A DNA stretch of 64,000 nt, taken from Dehalococcoidia bacterium (GTDB taxonomy: Bacteria; Chloroflexota; Dehalococcoidia; Lucifugimonadales; Lucifugimonadaceae). How positions within the stretch are numbered: position 1 is the stretch's first letter; each line of letters begins with the position of its first letter. Both the position numbers and the translations under genes were made by a program. The notes beneath the pieces were generated by a model, which saw only the letters and a list, made by a program, of their open reading frames with translations, did not search any database and was not told where the DNA came from. Positions 1 to 11,220 of the stretch are shown piece by piece. The DNA lies in assembly GCA_030747175.1 (NCBI GenBank), contig JASLLE010000003.1, positions 1-64,000 of the forward strand, written 5' to 3'.

Positions 1-21
1 CTTGATGTCCGTGATCTTCAT
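1..21 (-). CDS. N-terminus of a probable enolase-superfamily (mandelate racemase-like) dehydratase, cut by the window edge
   Basis: Only seven codons are visible on the minus strand, reading MKITDIK from an ATG at 21-19. A Shine-Dalgarno-like GGAGAG lies just upstream (about 26-31 on the plus strand). MKITDIK is a very common opening of mandelate racemase/galactonate dehydratase family proteins. It would fit beside a sugar-acid dehydratase transcribed divergently, but seven residues cannot prove the family. Confidence 0.35.
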
Positions 22-177
22 TTCGCTCTCCGGTCGCCTGGATCACTTTGTCTGACTGGTTGGTTGCAGGGGCCGCGGCAGCATACAGCGCGTTGTGCCT
101 GCAAACACTGTCCGCGTGTGGTGATTCAGGCGTCACTCGCTTACCCTCGGTCCACTTTCCTCATCAACAACACTGGA

Positions 178-2208
178 ATGAATGGATCTGACATGACCAC
201 CACGAGCACCGGCCGGGCGGCGGATGCCGGGCAGGCACGCATCCTCGGCGAGACATCGGAAACCGGGATGTGGGACATCGATCTATCCGCGGACGGCCCC
301 CCCGGAAGTCTCCCGGTCACCAGCGAGATGCTGATCGAAGAGCCGAGCGGCAACATCTTCGGCATGACACAGAACGCCGGGATGGGCTGGAACCCGGACG
401 AGTTGCTGCGGACGCAGTTCATGATCCTGAGCACGGTCGGCGGGATGAGGGGCGATGACGGAAAGCCGCTCGCGCTCGGCATCCACACCGGTCACTACGA
501 ACTCGGGCTTCTGATCGCCGAGGCGGCCGACGAGTTGCGCCAGCTCGGCACGCTGCCTTTTGCGGCCTACTGTTCCGACCCGTGCGACGGGCGGACGCAG
601 GGCACGACCGGGATGCTGGATTCTTTGCCCTATCGCAACGACGCGGCGACTGTTTTCAGGCGGCTTGCGCGTTCGGTACCGACCACGAAGGGCGTGCTCG
701 GCGTCGCGACCTGCGACAAGGGCCTGCCCGCGATGATGATGGCGATCGCCGGGCTGGGCGACAGGCCTTCCGTCCTCGTACCCGGAGGATCAACCCTGCC
801 GCCGACGGTCGGCGAGAACAACGCCGAGATCCAGTCGATCGGCGCGCGCCATGCGCAGGGCGAGCTGAGCCTGGTCGATGCGGCTTCACTCGGCTGCCAC
901 GCCTGCGGGACGCCGGGAGGCGGCTGCCAGTTTCTCGGGACAGCAGGCACGTCACAGGTGATCGCAGAGGCGCTCGGCCTCGCCGTGACCCACTCGGCGC
1001 TGGCTCCATCGGGACAGGACATCTGGTTGGACAACGCCCGCCGATCCGCAGCGGCGCTTGTCCAGCTTGAAAAACGCGGCGTCAAGACGAGCGACATCCT
1101 CACAGACGACGCTTTCGAGAACGCGATGGTGGTCCACGCCGCATGTGGCGGTTCCACGAACCTGATTCTCCACCTGCCCGCGATCGCCCATGCAGCCGGC
1201 CGCAAGATGATGACGGTCGAGGACTGGCACCGGTTGAACCTGCAGGTGCCGCGACTGGTGGACGTGCTGCCAAACGGCCCGGTGATGCACCCCACGGTTC
1301 GATTCTTCGCAGCCGGCGGTGTGCCGGAGGTGATGCTGCACCTGCGCCGAATGGGGCTCCTGCACACGGATGCGCTGACGGCATCGGGCCAAACCCTTGG
1401 CGAGACGCTTGACTGGTGGGAGGGTTCGGAGCGACGGACCGCTCTCCGGAAGCGGCTCCAGGATCAGGACGGGATCGACCCGGACGACGTGATCATGTCG
1501 CCCGACCGTGCCCGAGCAAAGGGGCTGACCAGCACCGTCACCTTTCCGAAAGGCAACATCGCTCCGGAGGGTTCGGTAATCAAAAGCACCGCGATTGATC
1601 CCACGGTGGTGGATGACGACGGTGTGTACCGGAACACCGGGGTGGCTCGCGTGTTCCGCAGCGAGTTCGACACGATCCGGGCGATCAAGTCACGGGGCGA
1701 TGACCGGGTGAAGCCGGGGGAGATAATCGTGATGACCTGCGGCGGTCCGCTCGGCACCGGCATGGAAGAAGTGTTCCAGGTGACGGTGGCGCTGAAGTAC
1801 CTGTCTTACGGCAAGGAGATCGCCCTGCTCACCGACGCCCGGTTCTCCGGCGTCTCGACCGGCGCCTGCATCGGACACATCGGCCCGGAGGCGCTGGCGG
1901 GCGGTCCGATAGGCCGGGTCCAGGAAGGCGACATCATCCACATCGAGGTCGACCAGAACAAGCTCGAGGGTACGGTCGATCTAATCGGTCACGGCGGTGA
2001 GGAACACGGCGCAGACTGGGGGACGGAGGAACTTGCCCGGCGCGGCGATCCCGGAGACCTTGCCCCACACCCCGGCATGCCGGACGACAGCCGGCTCTGG
2101 GCGGCGTTACAGCACGCCAGCGGCGGGACGTGGAACGGCTGTGTCTACGACGTGGACAGGATCGTGGAGACGCTGGATGCCGGGATGAAGGCGCTCGGGC
2201 GAAGCTAG
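178..2208 (+). CDS. yjhG: YagF/YjhG family D-xylonate-type dehydratase (IlvD/Edd superfamily)
   Basis: Dehydrates a sugar acid, most likely D-xylonate or a close relative, to its 2-keto-3-deoxy acid using an Fe-S cluster. The protein follows the E. coli YjhG/YagF pattern along its whole length. From the ATG at 178 (676 aa, against about 655 in E. coli), the three cluster cysteines typical of the superfamily sit at about C136 ([10 protein letters not shown]), C179 (ATCDKGLPA) and C250 ([11 protein letters not shown]). The C-terminal half carries [16 protein letters not shown] and ends with the family's [11 protein letters not shown]. The reading frame is open upstream to a TTG at 64, but those 38 residues do not resemble the family. 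ATG 193 is an equally possible start. A probable enolase-superfamily gene diverges at the left edge, which suggests a sugar-acid catabolic locus. The exact substrate is inferred from similarity only. Confidence 0.9.
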   Translation: MNGSDMTTTSTGRAADAGQARILGETSETGMWDIDLSADGPPGSLPVTSEMLIEEPSGNIFGMTQNAGMGWNPDELLRTQFMILSTVGGMRGDDGKPLALGIHTGHYELGLLIAEAADELRQLGTLPFAAYCSDPCDGRTQGTTGMLDSLPYRNDAATVFRRLARSVPTTKGVLGVATCDKGLPAMMMAIAGLGDRPSVLVPGGSTLPPTVGENNAEIQSIGARHAQGELSLVDAASLGCHACGTPGGGCQFLGTAGTSQVIAEALGLAVTHSALAPSGQDIWLDNARRSAAALVQLEKRGVKTSDILTDDAFENAMVVHAACGGSTNLILHLPAIAHAAGRKMMTVEDWHRLNLQVPRLVDVLPNGPVMHPTVRFFAAGGVPEVMLHLRRMGLLHTDALTASGQTLGETLDWWEGSERRTALRKRLQDQDGIDPDDVIMSPDRARAKGLTSTVTFPKGNIAPEGSVIKSTAIDPTVVDDDGVYRNTGVARVFRSEFDTIRAIKSRGDDRVKPGEIIVMTCGGPLGTGMEEVFQVTVALKYLSYGKEIALLTDARFSGVSTGACIGHIGPEALAGGPIGRVQEGDIIHIEVDQNKLEGTVDLIGHGGEEHGADWGTEELARRGDPGDLAPHPGMPDDSRLWAALQHASGGTWNGCVYDVDRIVETLDAGMKALGRS

Positions 2209-2586
2209 GCCCGGCCGGGCGGCTATTTTGGGGGTCTCTGGTTACCGGTGAGTTCGCCGGGGATTGGCATTCTTTGACGAATGGCGCGCCGGTGAAGATC
2301 CCTTCCTTCCGGGAAAGGATCGGGACGACGGAGGTGTGCTATGCGCCTATTCGTGACCGTCTCGGTGGATAAGGTTGCTCCCTCTCCCGGCGGGAGAGGG
2401 TTGGGAGCCTGCCCTTCGACGGACGGGTGAAGGAGGACCAAGGTCTTCCCGTAATCAGTAATTTCTACTGAAAAGTATGCTGGTGAAGGTCCCTCGTCCT
2501 TCCGGGCCCGGAAGGATCGGGATGGGCATACAGGCCCCGGGATGACAGTGCCACGTTCCGTTGCGACAACACCCCTGGCCCCCCGG
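2209..2586. repeat. Intergenic region with palindromic repeat elements
   Basis: No gene seen. It holds two copies (about 2291-2330 and 2482-2526) of an element reading GGTGAAGGTCCCTCGTCC followed by a palindrome. In the second copy the palindrome TCCTTCCGGGCCCGGAAGGA (2497-2516) is perfect. A CCTCTCCC-ggc-GGGAGAGG hairpin lies at 2381-2399. Related copies of both families recur across the window (for example 14492-14535 and 61447-61490), so these are interspersed REP-like elements. The region separates two converging genes, so the hairpins may also stop transcription. Confidence 0.7.
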
Positions 2587-3222
2587 CTACGCCTCCATCC
2601 GGCCGTGGGGGTCGTGATTCTGGATCAGCTCCAGGTATTCCGGCAGCACTCGCTCCTCGTACGCCTTTTCGAGCATGTCGAGCAGTTTCACCGGGTCCGG
2701 GTCTGAGAGAACGATCGCACCGGTGTCTTTGTTGACCAGTTGCACGATCTCCTCAATATGCCCCGAGATCCCACCCGAATTCGCGAGTATGCCGATCACC
2801 TTCGCCTCGTCGTAGGCTATGGCGAACTCGCCGAGAGTTCCCGAGCGCCCGCCCGCTATCACGACGACGTCGCAGGTCCGGATGTTTTCGATCTCCCGGC
2901 CCATGAGTCCGCTGCCGGTGTATACCATCACGTCGTAGCCATAGGTCGGCGATGTGTAGCGCTCGACATGCTCCCGGAAGTTGAGCGCCGGGGAGATACC
3001 GACCACAAATCCGCCGCCCCGGCAGGCGCCGATCACGGCGGCGTGCGGGATGCCCGGCGCCGCGCCGGTGATCAGGGAGTAACCGCGATTTGCGACCTCT
3101 TCCCCGAGTCGCTCCATGCGATCGATCACGTCGGCCGAGACATCGCCGCCCGCGGATCCCATGACCCCGACGGCAAGACGCGGGAGGTTGTGGTCGTTGT
3201 CGACGTGGTTCCTGATGGTCAC
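2587..3222 (-). CDS. LOG-like Rossmann protein (TIGR00725 / lysine-decarboxylase-like family)
   Basis: A 211-aa protein of the SLOG/LOG Rossmann fold, whose known members hydrolyse nucleoside 5'-monophosphates or bind nucleotide-derived ligands. Visible signatures are an N-terminal strand and loop VGVMGSAGG, a Gly-rich SLITGAAPGIP, and GGRSGTLGEFAIAYDE, the family's variant of the LOG motif PGGxGTxxE. The start is a GTG at 3222 preceded by a GGGAGAG ribosome-binding site. It lies alone between repeats, upstream of and in the same direction as the VTT protein at 3367-3975. The specific substrate is unknown. Confidence 0.8.
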   Translation of the reverse strand: MTIRNHVDNDHNLPRLAVGVMGSAGGDVSADVIDRMERLGEEVANRGYSLITGAAPGIPHAAVIGACRGGGFVVGISPALNFREHVERYTSPTYGYDVMVYTGSGLMGREIENIRTCDVVVIAGGRSGTLGEFAIAYDEAKVIGILANSGGISGHIEEIVQLVNKDTGAIVLSDPDPVKLLDMLEKAYEERVLPEYLELIQNHDPHGRMEA

Positions 3223-3366
3223 GTTACTCTCCCGGCAAACCCGACGGGCCGTTTACTTATCCGGGAACCATCGTCTCACGGAGCGGTCGTCAGTTGGTTG
3301 GAGAATGAGCGCGCGTTTGGACCCGGATTACCGGCGGGGTGTCAACCGTCGGACGCCGGCGCCTGC

Positions 3367-3975
3367 CTAAACGGGCAGAGAAACCTGGCCGGCGACGGCG
3401 TACCCGGCCAGGGCGATGATGATCATTTGCAGGGCTTTCCCGGCAAACGACCCGAGCAGGAACTGTCTGAACGGGACGCCGGTTGCGCCGGCCATCACGC
3501 CCGCCAGATCGAAAACCGGGTTCGGGATAGCCGCCAGCAGAAACGAGGCCCAGACGGGTCGCGTCCGGAACCAGCCCAGGATGTGGGAGGTCGTTCCCCT
3601 GACCATCGCGTGCCGGGAACGTTCTACACCCTCGACGGTCGATACCCCCGCGGTTCCGGCGAAGTATGTGGGCCACAGACCGGCGGAAATCCCGGCGGCG
3701 GCGACCAGGCCGACCGCAAACGGATTGAGGAAACTGGCGGTCACGAACACCATCCCGATCATTGGGACCGGGAGGAACAGGGTGACACTTGCCAGGACTC
3801 CCGCCACGAACAGGGCGGTGTATCCGGCGGTCGCGGACGCCGGTTGGCTGGCGTAATCGCCTCCCAGCAGCGCCAGGCCGGTCGCCAGTAGCAGGACGGC
3901 GAACCCCAGGATCGTGACGGTCCGGATGATGGCCGGAGTGCTGACGGGATTGGTCCTGACCGGGGCGATCTGCAT
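3367..3975 (-). CDS. VTT-domain (SNARE-associated / DedA-like) membrane protein
   Basis: A 202-aa inner-membrane protein with about five hydrophobic segments. The central-to-C-terminal part reads like a VTT domain: a motif with FLLAAIPNPVFDLAGVMAG, then GVPFRQFLLGSFAGKALQM and a final transmembrane helix. VTT proteins are linked to lipid scrambling and membrane homeostasis, but no role can be fixed here. The ATG start has a GGAGT-type ribosome-binding site. Repeat elements follow upstream at 4104-4242. Confidence 0.7.
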   Translation of the reverse strand: MQIAPVRTNPVSTPAIIRTVTILGFAVLLLATGLALLGGDYASQPASATAGYTALFVAGVLASVTLFLPVPMIGMVFVTASFLNPFAVGLVAAAGISAGLWPTYFAGTAGVSTVEGVERSRHAMVRGTTSHILGWFRTRPVWASFLLAAIPNPVFDLAGVMAGATGVPFRQFLLGSFAGKALQMIIIALAGYAVAGQVSLPV

Positions 3976-4350
3976 GGTGTGACTCCACTCCTGGTATTGG
4001 CGCTTGAGTCACTCTGCTACGCGCGTTTCCCGGTATGGGGCAGGAGCGCGATTGGCTTGCGTGTTGGAACGGTGTGGGCGCACGGACCGGGCGCGGCTCC
4101 CAGCCCTCTCCCGTTGGGAGAGGAGGTCTTAGTGACCTCCGTCACGGCAGTGTCCTGAGGCTCTCGAAGGGCCGGATCGTGCGAGAACGCCGTGACGCCG
4201 AGGGACTTCTCCCTCACCCCAGCCCTCTCCCGCTGGAAGAGGAGGTTCTGCCGGACATTCGCAGGAAGCGGAAGGATCTGATGAACGCCCGCGCGCCGGA
4301 TGGCCGGGAGATACCTCAACTCCGCAGTCGGTAACCGCGCGCCCGATTAC
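3976..4350. repeat. Intergenic repeats
   Basis: No gene seen. Two CCCTCTCCC-loop-GGGAGAGG type hairpins (4104-4123 and 4223-4242, the second imperfect) flank a copy of a second repeat, TGTCCTGAGGCTCTCGAAGG (about 4151-4170). Both families recur in other gaps of this window. The rest has no recognisable signal. Confidence 0.65.
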
Positions 4351-5643
4351 CTAGAGGTCGCCCTCGAGGCTCTGGATCACTGCGCCGGTGTGCAGTTTCG
4401 GGTGGAAGTAGGTCGATTTGGACGGCAGGCGCTGGCCGCGCTTCACGATCGTCTCGAACGGCTCGATCGGCACGGCCCGCATCACGAATCCGACCTGCGC
4501 CGCGCCCCCTGATACCGCCCGTAACACCGCGGCGGCGTTGTGCTCGAACGCAACCACCGTTTGCTCTCGCTCCACCGTGAACGTGGACCTCACCACTTCG
4601 TCGTGCAGACGGGTGTAGTCGGACGCCGCCAGTTCGTCAGCCGCTTCCGCCGGGGTGCGCATGACGCCGATGTGGAGTCGGCCCGGTTCGACCCCGGCGA
4701 AGCCGATTGCGACCCTGCCCTGCGATATCGCGTTCAGCGCCGCTTCAAACCCGGCGGCAGATGCGGGATCGATGGCGCCCTTATCTTCGAGATCGAAAGC
4801 GCCGAGCACATACTCCCGGAACCGGGACAACTCGTCGGCAGAGGCGTCCTGCAACTGGCGGTGGTAGCCGAGCAGCAGCAGTCCGGGGTCTTCCACGGAG
4901 ATGAGCGTCATCAGCCGGAAATTGACGGCCTCGCCGGGGCTGACGGTACGCGTCTCACGTACCTCGTCGCGATAGGTGAGCGCGGTCTCGTAGCGGTGGT
5001 GGCCATCTGCGAGGTAAAGCTGGGTGTCGGCCAGCGCGACGGTCACGCTCTCTATATCGGCGAGATCTGATATCCGCCAGAGCCGCATGGATGGGAGGCC
5101 TTCCGGCGCGGCGTTCGCGACCGGGTCGCCCGCCATCGCTCGTTTCATGATCCCCGCGACTACAGAGCCGGGATCCCTGTACAGCACCATGAGGGGGCTG
5201 TAGTTGGCTTTTGCCGACCGCATTAACTCAAGACGGTCGACCTTTGGACCGGGCCGCGTGAACTCGTGCGGGAGAATCACACCGCGGTCGAACTCCTCAA
5301 GCCTGACGGCGGATATCAACCCCTGCCTGATGTAGTCGTTGCCGGCAAATGAGAAGGTCTCCTCGATCACGTACATCGAGGCGGAGTCATCTTTTTCCAG
5401 CACGCCGGAAGCGAGCCATTCAGCCTGCAGCGCGGCCGCCCGCGCATACCAGTCGTTGCCCGGCGTGTCGCCCGGCTCGTCCCTGCCCCACTCAAGCCTG
5501 ATGACGTTGAACGGCGATCCGGCGTAAAGCCTCTCCCGTTCCGCCTCGGAGATGACGTCGAAGGGCGGACACAGGAGCGTCGAAAGATCGCCCGCGGACC
5601 GGGTGTTGTATCGAACTCCACGGAAGGGTCTTACGTCTGCCAA
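4351..5643 (-). CDS. DUF1015 family protein
   Basis: A 430-aa soluble protein of the DUF1015 family. Diagnostic stretches are the N-terminal MADVRPFRGVRYN and CPPFDVIS, the central LPHEFTRPGPKVDRLELMRS, and LADGHHRYETALTYRDE, the most conserved motif of the family. DUF1015 proteins are often encoded near serine or amino-acid genes and are suspected enzymes, but the reaction is not established. The start is a TTG at 5643, supported by the conserved ADVRPF beginning. Purine-rich GGAGG and GGAG sequences lie upstream. The product diverges from ligA across a repeat-bearing gap. Confidence 0.85.
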   Translation of the reverse strand: MADVRPFRGVRYNTRSAGDLSTLLCPPFDVISEAERERLYAGSPFNVIRLEWGRDEPGDTPGNDWYARAAALQAEWLASGVLEKDDSASMYVIEETFSFAGNDYIRQGLISAVRLEEFDRGVILPHEFTRPGPKVDRLELMRSAKANYSPLMVLYRDPGSVVAGIMKRAMAGDPVANAAPEGLPSMRLWRISDLADIESVTVALADTQLYLADGHHRYETALTYRDEVRETRTVSPGEAVNFRLMTLISVEDPGLLLLGYHRQLQDASADELSRFREYVLGAFDLEDKGAIDPASAAGFEAALNAISQGRVAIGFAGVEPGRLHIGVMRTPAEAADELAASDYTRLHDEVVRSTFTVEREQTVVAFEHNAAAVLRAVSGGAAQVGFVMRAVPIEPFETIVKRGQRLPSKSTYFHPKLHTGAVIQSLEGDL

Positions 5644-8149
<2,506 letters not shown>

Positions 8150-8261
8150 TCCCCCCTGAATATCCGTTATCGCCCCAGAGTCTTTATCGGGGCTAATACG
8201 ACCAGACAGGAAGAGCGCCAGAAGACGCAGCAAATGACGCGGAGGACGCAGAGGACGAAAC

Positions 8262-10337
8262 ATGACCGTGCAGTCAGACCTGGCAGGATCCACCACCGGA
8301 TGGGCTGGCTCATTCGCTGAAGACCCGAACGCCGTGCCGGTGAATATCTACCTGAACGGCATCCGATATCCCGGCGAGGCCGTCTTCACCGAGTTCTGGA
8401 ACGCCAAATGGGGCAATCCTCCCGGGCAGGAGGTCATGTTCCGGGTTGTGTTCCTGGGGTCTTACGGCCCGGTGTCTTCGGACGATATCGGCGATGACCG
8501 GATCGTCGTGGTGGCGCCTTCCGGGGATATGTCGTCGGAGCTCGATCCGGTGGCGAAAGAGGCGGCAGCGCTTCGAGAGACACGCGCCGGATACGCGGCA
8601 TCAGACGATCCGGCGCTCAGTCGACTGGCGCGCGCCATTGAGGAGCGAGAGGATGAACTGGCGTCGAAAGTCGCCGGTTCCCTGGGCCGAAGATGGGCCA
8701 GCGGGGCAGTAATCGCCCGCGGCGAAGATCCCGACCTGACGGCCCTGCTGCCGACGCTTGAACGGGCCGGGCCGGATACATGGATAGAGGCGCTCGGCGC
8801 GTGGGTGGTCGAGCGCGGCGCTGAGTTCGAATTGCCGCGGTCCACCGAGCCCCTGACCGACTCGTTGTTGGGCGAAATCTTTGACCTGATCGTCGGCCGG
8901 TCGGTCGATCCCGGGCCACGGGCGAGCGAAGCGGCGGCAGCGCTCGGCCTCGGCGACGGCCGGACCGGAGCCGTTTCAAGCCAGGTGAACCGGCTTAGAT
9001 CCAGATTCGATGAACTCTTCAACTCCGATGCAGGTTCCGGGGCCGACTCGTACGGGTCCGTTTCTGGAGTCGCGGTGCGAATGTTGTTCACGTCTACGTT
9101 ACGGATGCCACTGGAGTTGGGCGCCCTTTACCTGGTGGATTACGCCCGGCGCCGTAACGCAGAAGCGGTGCTTGTGCCGGTGACCGACGCCGGATTCCCG
9201 GAGCATGTGAACCGGGACACCATGCCCGATATGGCGTGGGATCCCCGGCTTTTGCAAAGATTGACGGTTTTGCACTCGGTTGCCGGGGACGATTGGAACG
9301 CAGCGCTCCCGTACCTGTCCGCCGTCTACCCATCCGCAAGGCCGTCCGGCGACGGCGATGGCCCATCTGAGCCCGGAGAGTCCGGGAACCAGGTGTCGAA
9401 CCATGCCGCCGAGGCTTTCATGGAGGAGCTTCGATTGCTGGAATCGCGCGTCTCACTCTCGGCGGTGACGGTGGCCCGGCTCGAACGAACGCTCGGCGCG
9501 AAATCCAACTGGGAACTGGACCGTCTTGCGGGCGTATTGAGCGCCGATAGCTGGTCTGAATTGACGTTCTCTGCCCGTGAGGCATTCGGGAATGCCCGTG
9601 AATTCCGGATCGCGCTGGCGCGCGAACGGACGGTGCGTGGACTATCGATACGATCGCGGGACATTGAGCATATCGTCACGTTCCTGGATGCTGCTGAGTT
9701 CGGGACGGAACAACGTCCGCTGGAGCTGGAGGCCCGAGCGCTGCGCGCGCGCTGTGGCGCCGGCCTGTTGAATGAATTCGCCGGTATATGGCCGGTCCTC
9801 AGCACTGATTTTGAGCGCTGGCGCACGGATTCCCGGCGCGCGTACCTCTCGATGCACAGGACTCGACGGGCGCACGATGAGGAGAGGCAACGAAAGATGG
9901 CGCGCGCGATCGTCCAGATCGCGGCGATCGAAGGGTTCGCCCATTTACCGGAGCTGGGACCGCCCCAGAACCGGGATCTGACACAGCGCTACGAGGAACT
10001 GGCGCTCGGACTGGAACCGTGCGCGAGGTTGGAACACGACCTGTCACTCGTCAGCCATCCCTACTGCGAAGGGTGTGGGATGACCCTGAGTTCCCCGACG
10101 GAGCGCGGCGATATCGATGAATTTCTGTTCGAGTTGGAATCGGTGTTACGGTCATATAACCGCCGCCTGAGTTCCGTCGCGATACGGGAAACACTGGCCG
10201 GCAGACAGCCGGAGCGGCTGGGGAGGCTGCTCAAGTTGAGGGACGCCGCGGACCTGTCCGCCCTGTCGGACCATCTCGGCAGCGACGTAATCGATTTCCT
10301 CCACGAGTTTCTCGCGGAGTCTGATCCACAGGAATAG
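8262..10337 (+). CDS. Large uncharacterised protein between ligA and pth
   Basis: I do not recognise this 691-aa protein. It is soluble by appearance (no signal peptide or membrane helix), acidic, and rich in charged helices after residue 90. The first 90 residues look beta-rich and contain VPVNIYLNGIRYPGEAVF. Near the C-terminus a single CEGCGMTL (about residues 605-612) resembles half of a zinc site. There is no P-loop, nuclease or protease motif that I can see. The stop codon is only 3 bases before the pth start, so the two are almost certainly co-translated. The context of DNA ligase and peptidyl-tRNA hydrolase gives no firm hint of function. Base composition matches its neighbours, arguing for a resident gene. 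Confidence 0.75.
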   Translation: MTVQSDLAGSTTGWAGSFAEDPNAVPVNIYLNGIRYPGEAVFTEFWNAKWGNPPGQEVMFRVVFLGSYGPVSSDDIGDDRIVVVAPSGDMSSELDPVAKEAAALRETRAGYAASDDPALSRLARAIEEREDELASKVAGSLGRRWASGAVIARGEDPDLTALLPTLERAGPDTWIEALGAWVVERGAEFELPRSTEPLTDSLLGEIFDLIVGRSVDPGPRASEAAAALGLGDGRTGAVSSQVNRLRSRFDELFNSDAGSGADSYGSVSGVAVRMLFTSTLRMPLELGALYLVDYARRRNAEAVLVPVTDAGFPEHVNRDTMPDMAWDPRLLQRLTVLHSVAGDDWNAALPYLSAVYPSARPSGDGDGPSEPGESGNQVSNHAAEAFMEELRLLESRVSLSAVTVARLERTLGAKSNWELDRLAGVLSADSWSELTFSAREAFGNAREFRIALARERTVRGLSIRSRDIEHIVTFLDAAEFGTEQRPLELEARALRARCGAGLLNEFAGIWPVLSTDFERWRTDSRRAYLSMHRTRRAHDEERQRKMARAIVQIAAIEGFAHLPELGPPQNRDLTQRYEELALGLEPCARLEHDLSLVSHPYCEGCGMTLSSPTERGDIDEFLFELESVLRSYNRRLSSVAIRETLAGRQPERLGRLLKLRDAADLSALSDHLGSDVIDFLHEFLAESDPQE

Positions 10338-10340
10338 CTA

Positions 10341-10991
10341 TTGGTACTCAGGAAGTTCCTGGACCCGTTCCGGCTCCTCAAGAGTGAAGAACGAAAACGT
10401 CTCGAAGAAGCGAGCGCACGCAAACCCCTGATCGTGGTCGGCCTGGCCAACCCGGGAGCGAAGTACCGCGGCACGCGCCACAACGTTGGGGCGATGTGTG
10501 TGGATGAGCTTGCGCGTCGCACCGGCGTGCGCCTTGAGAACAGGGTGCGCGACACCGAGATCGCCGAGACGGAGATCGGCGAAGCGCCGGCGATTATCGC
10601 CAAACCGATCACCTTTGTGAACGACAGTGGAAAGTCCGTCCGGAACGTTCTTCGCAAGTTCAACGCGGAACCGCACCGGTTGCTGCTGATCGTGGATGAC
10701 ATGGATCTGAAAATTGGCCGGATACGCCTGCGCGCTAGCGGAAGCTCGGGCGGACATAACGGTCTCAAGTCTGTGCGGCAGGTCACCGGGACCGACGAGT
10801 TCCCGCGCCTCCGGATCGGGGTCGGCAGGCCGGGGTCAGAAAGTGATCCCATTCAGCATGTGCTCGGACGGTTTCGCCCGGACGAGCGGGTGCTCATCGA
10901 GGAAGCCGTCAACCGGGCCGCTGATGCCGTGGAGGCGATCCAGCGCGAGGGCCTGGACCGGGCGATGGAGACTTACAACCGGCCTGCGTGA
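10341..10991 (+). CDS. pth: Peptidyl-tRNA hydrolase
   Basis: Releases tRNA from stalled peptidyl-tRNAs. All catalytic features of bacterial Pth are present: NPG (N37), the catalytic His in GTRHNVG (H47), FVNDSG (N93), Asp in VDDMDL (D118) and GGHNGLKS (N139). The start is a TTG right behind the previous stop, giving about 28 extra charged residues before the usual Pth beginning. No internal start codon would fit the family N-terminus, so the extension looks genuine. It is translationally coupled to the unknown 691-aa protein. Confidence 0.93.
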   Translation: MVLRKFLDPFRLLKSEERKRLEEASARKPLIVVGLANPGAKYRGTRHNVGAMCVDELARRTGVRLENRVRDTEIAETEIGEAPAIIAKPITFVNDSGKSVRNVLRKFNAEPHRLLLIVDDMDLKIGRIRLRASGSSGGHNGLKSVRQVTGTDEFPRLRIGVGRPGSESDPIQHVLGRFRPDERVLIEEAVNRAADAVEAIQREGLDRAMETYNRPA

Positions 10992-11220
10992 GGTGTGAAC
11001 CAGGAGCCGGATTCCTGAGGCTCTCGAAGGACGGGCGGAGCAAGCCCCGCCTCTACAAGATCGCAAAGGGGCTCTCGCCGGTTACTGAAACCCTCGTGGG
11101 CGGGCCGCGGCCCGCCCCTACCGTGCTCCGGGTGTCACAACCGGTTGCTGCCGCATCCGGTCCTTCGAGGGCCTCATGACACGATCGAGGTCTCGTGGCA
11201 CGGTTTCTTGGCCGCGGCGC
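10992..11220. repeat. Convergent gap with repeats and a perfect 20-bp palindrome
   Basis: Lies between the converging pth and serS genes. It contains two copies of the TCCTGAGGCTCTCGAAGGAC repeat (11012-11035, and a diverged inverted copy at 11159-11181) and the perfect palindrome GGGCGGGCCGCGGCCCGCCC at 11098-11117. The palindrome could act as a bidirectional stop, although there is no T-tract. A related GC-rich palindrome occurs near 44893. Confidence 0.6.

Noticed and set aside
2740..3891. 383-codon plus-strand frame across the LOG-like and VTT genes
   Set aside because: Antisense shadow of two recognisable minus-strand genes; no domain.
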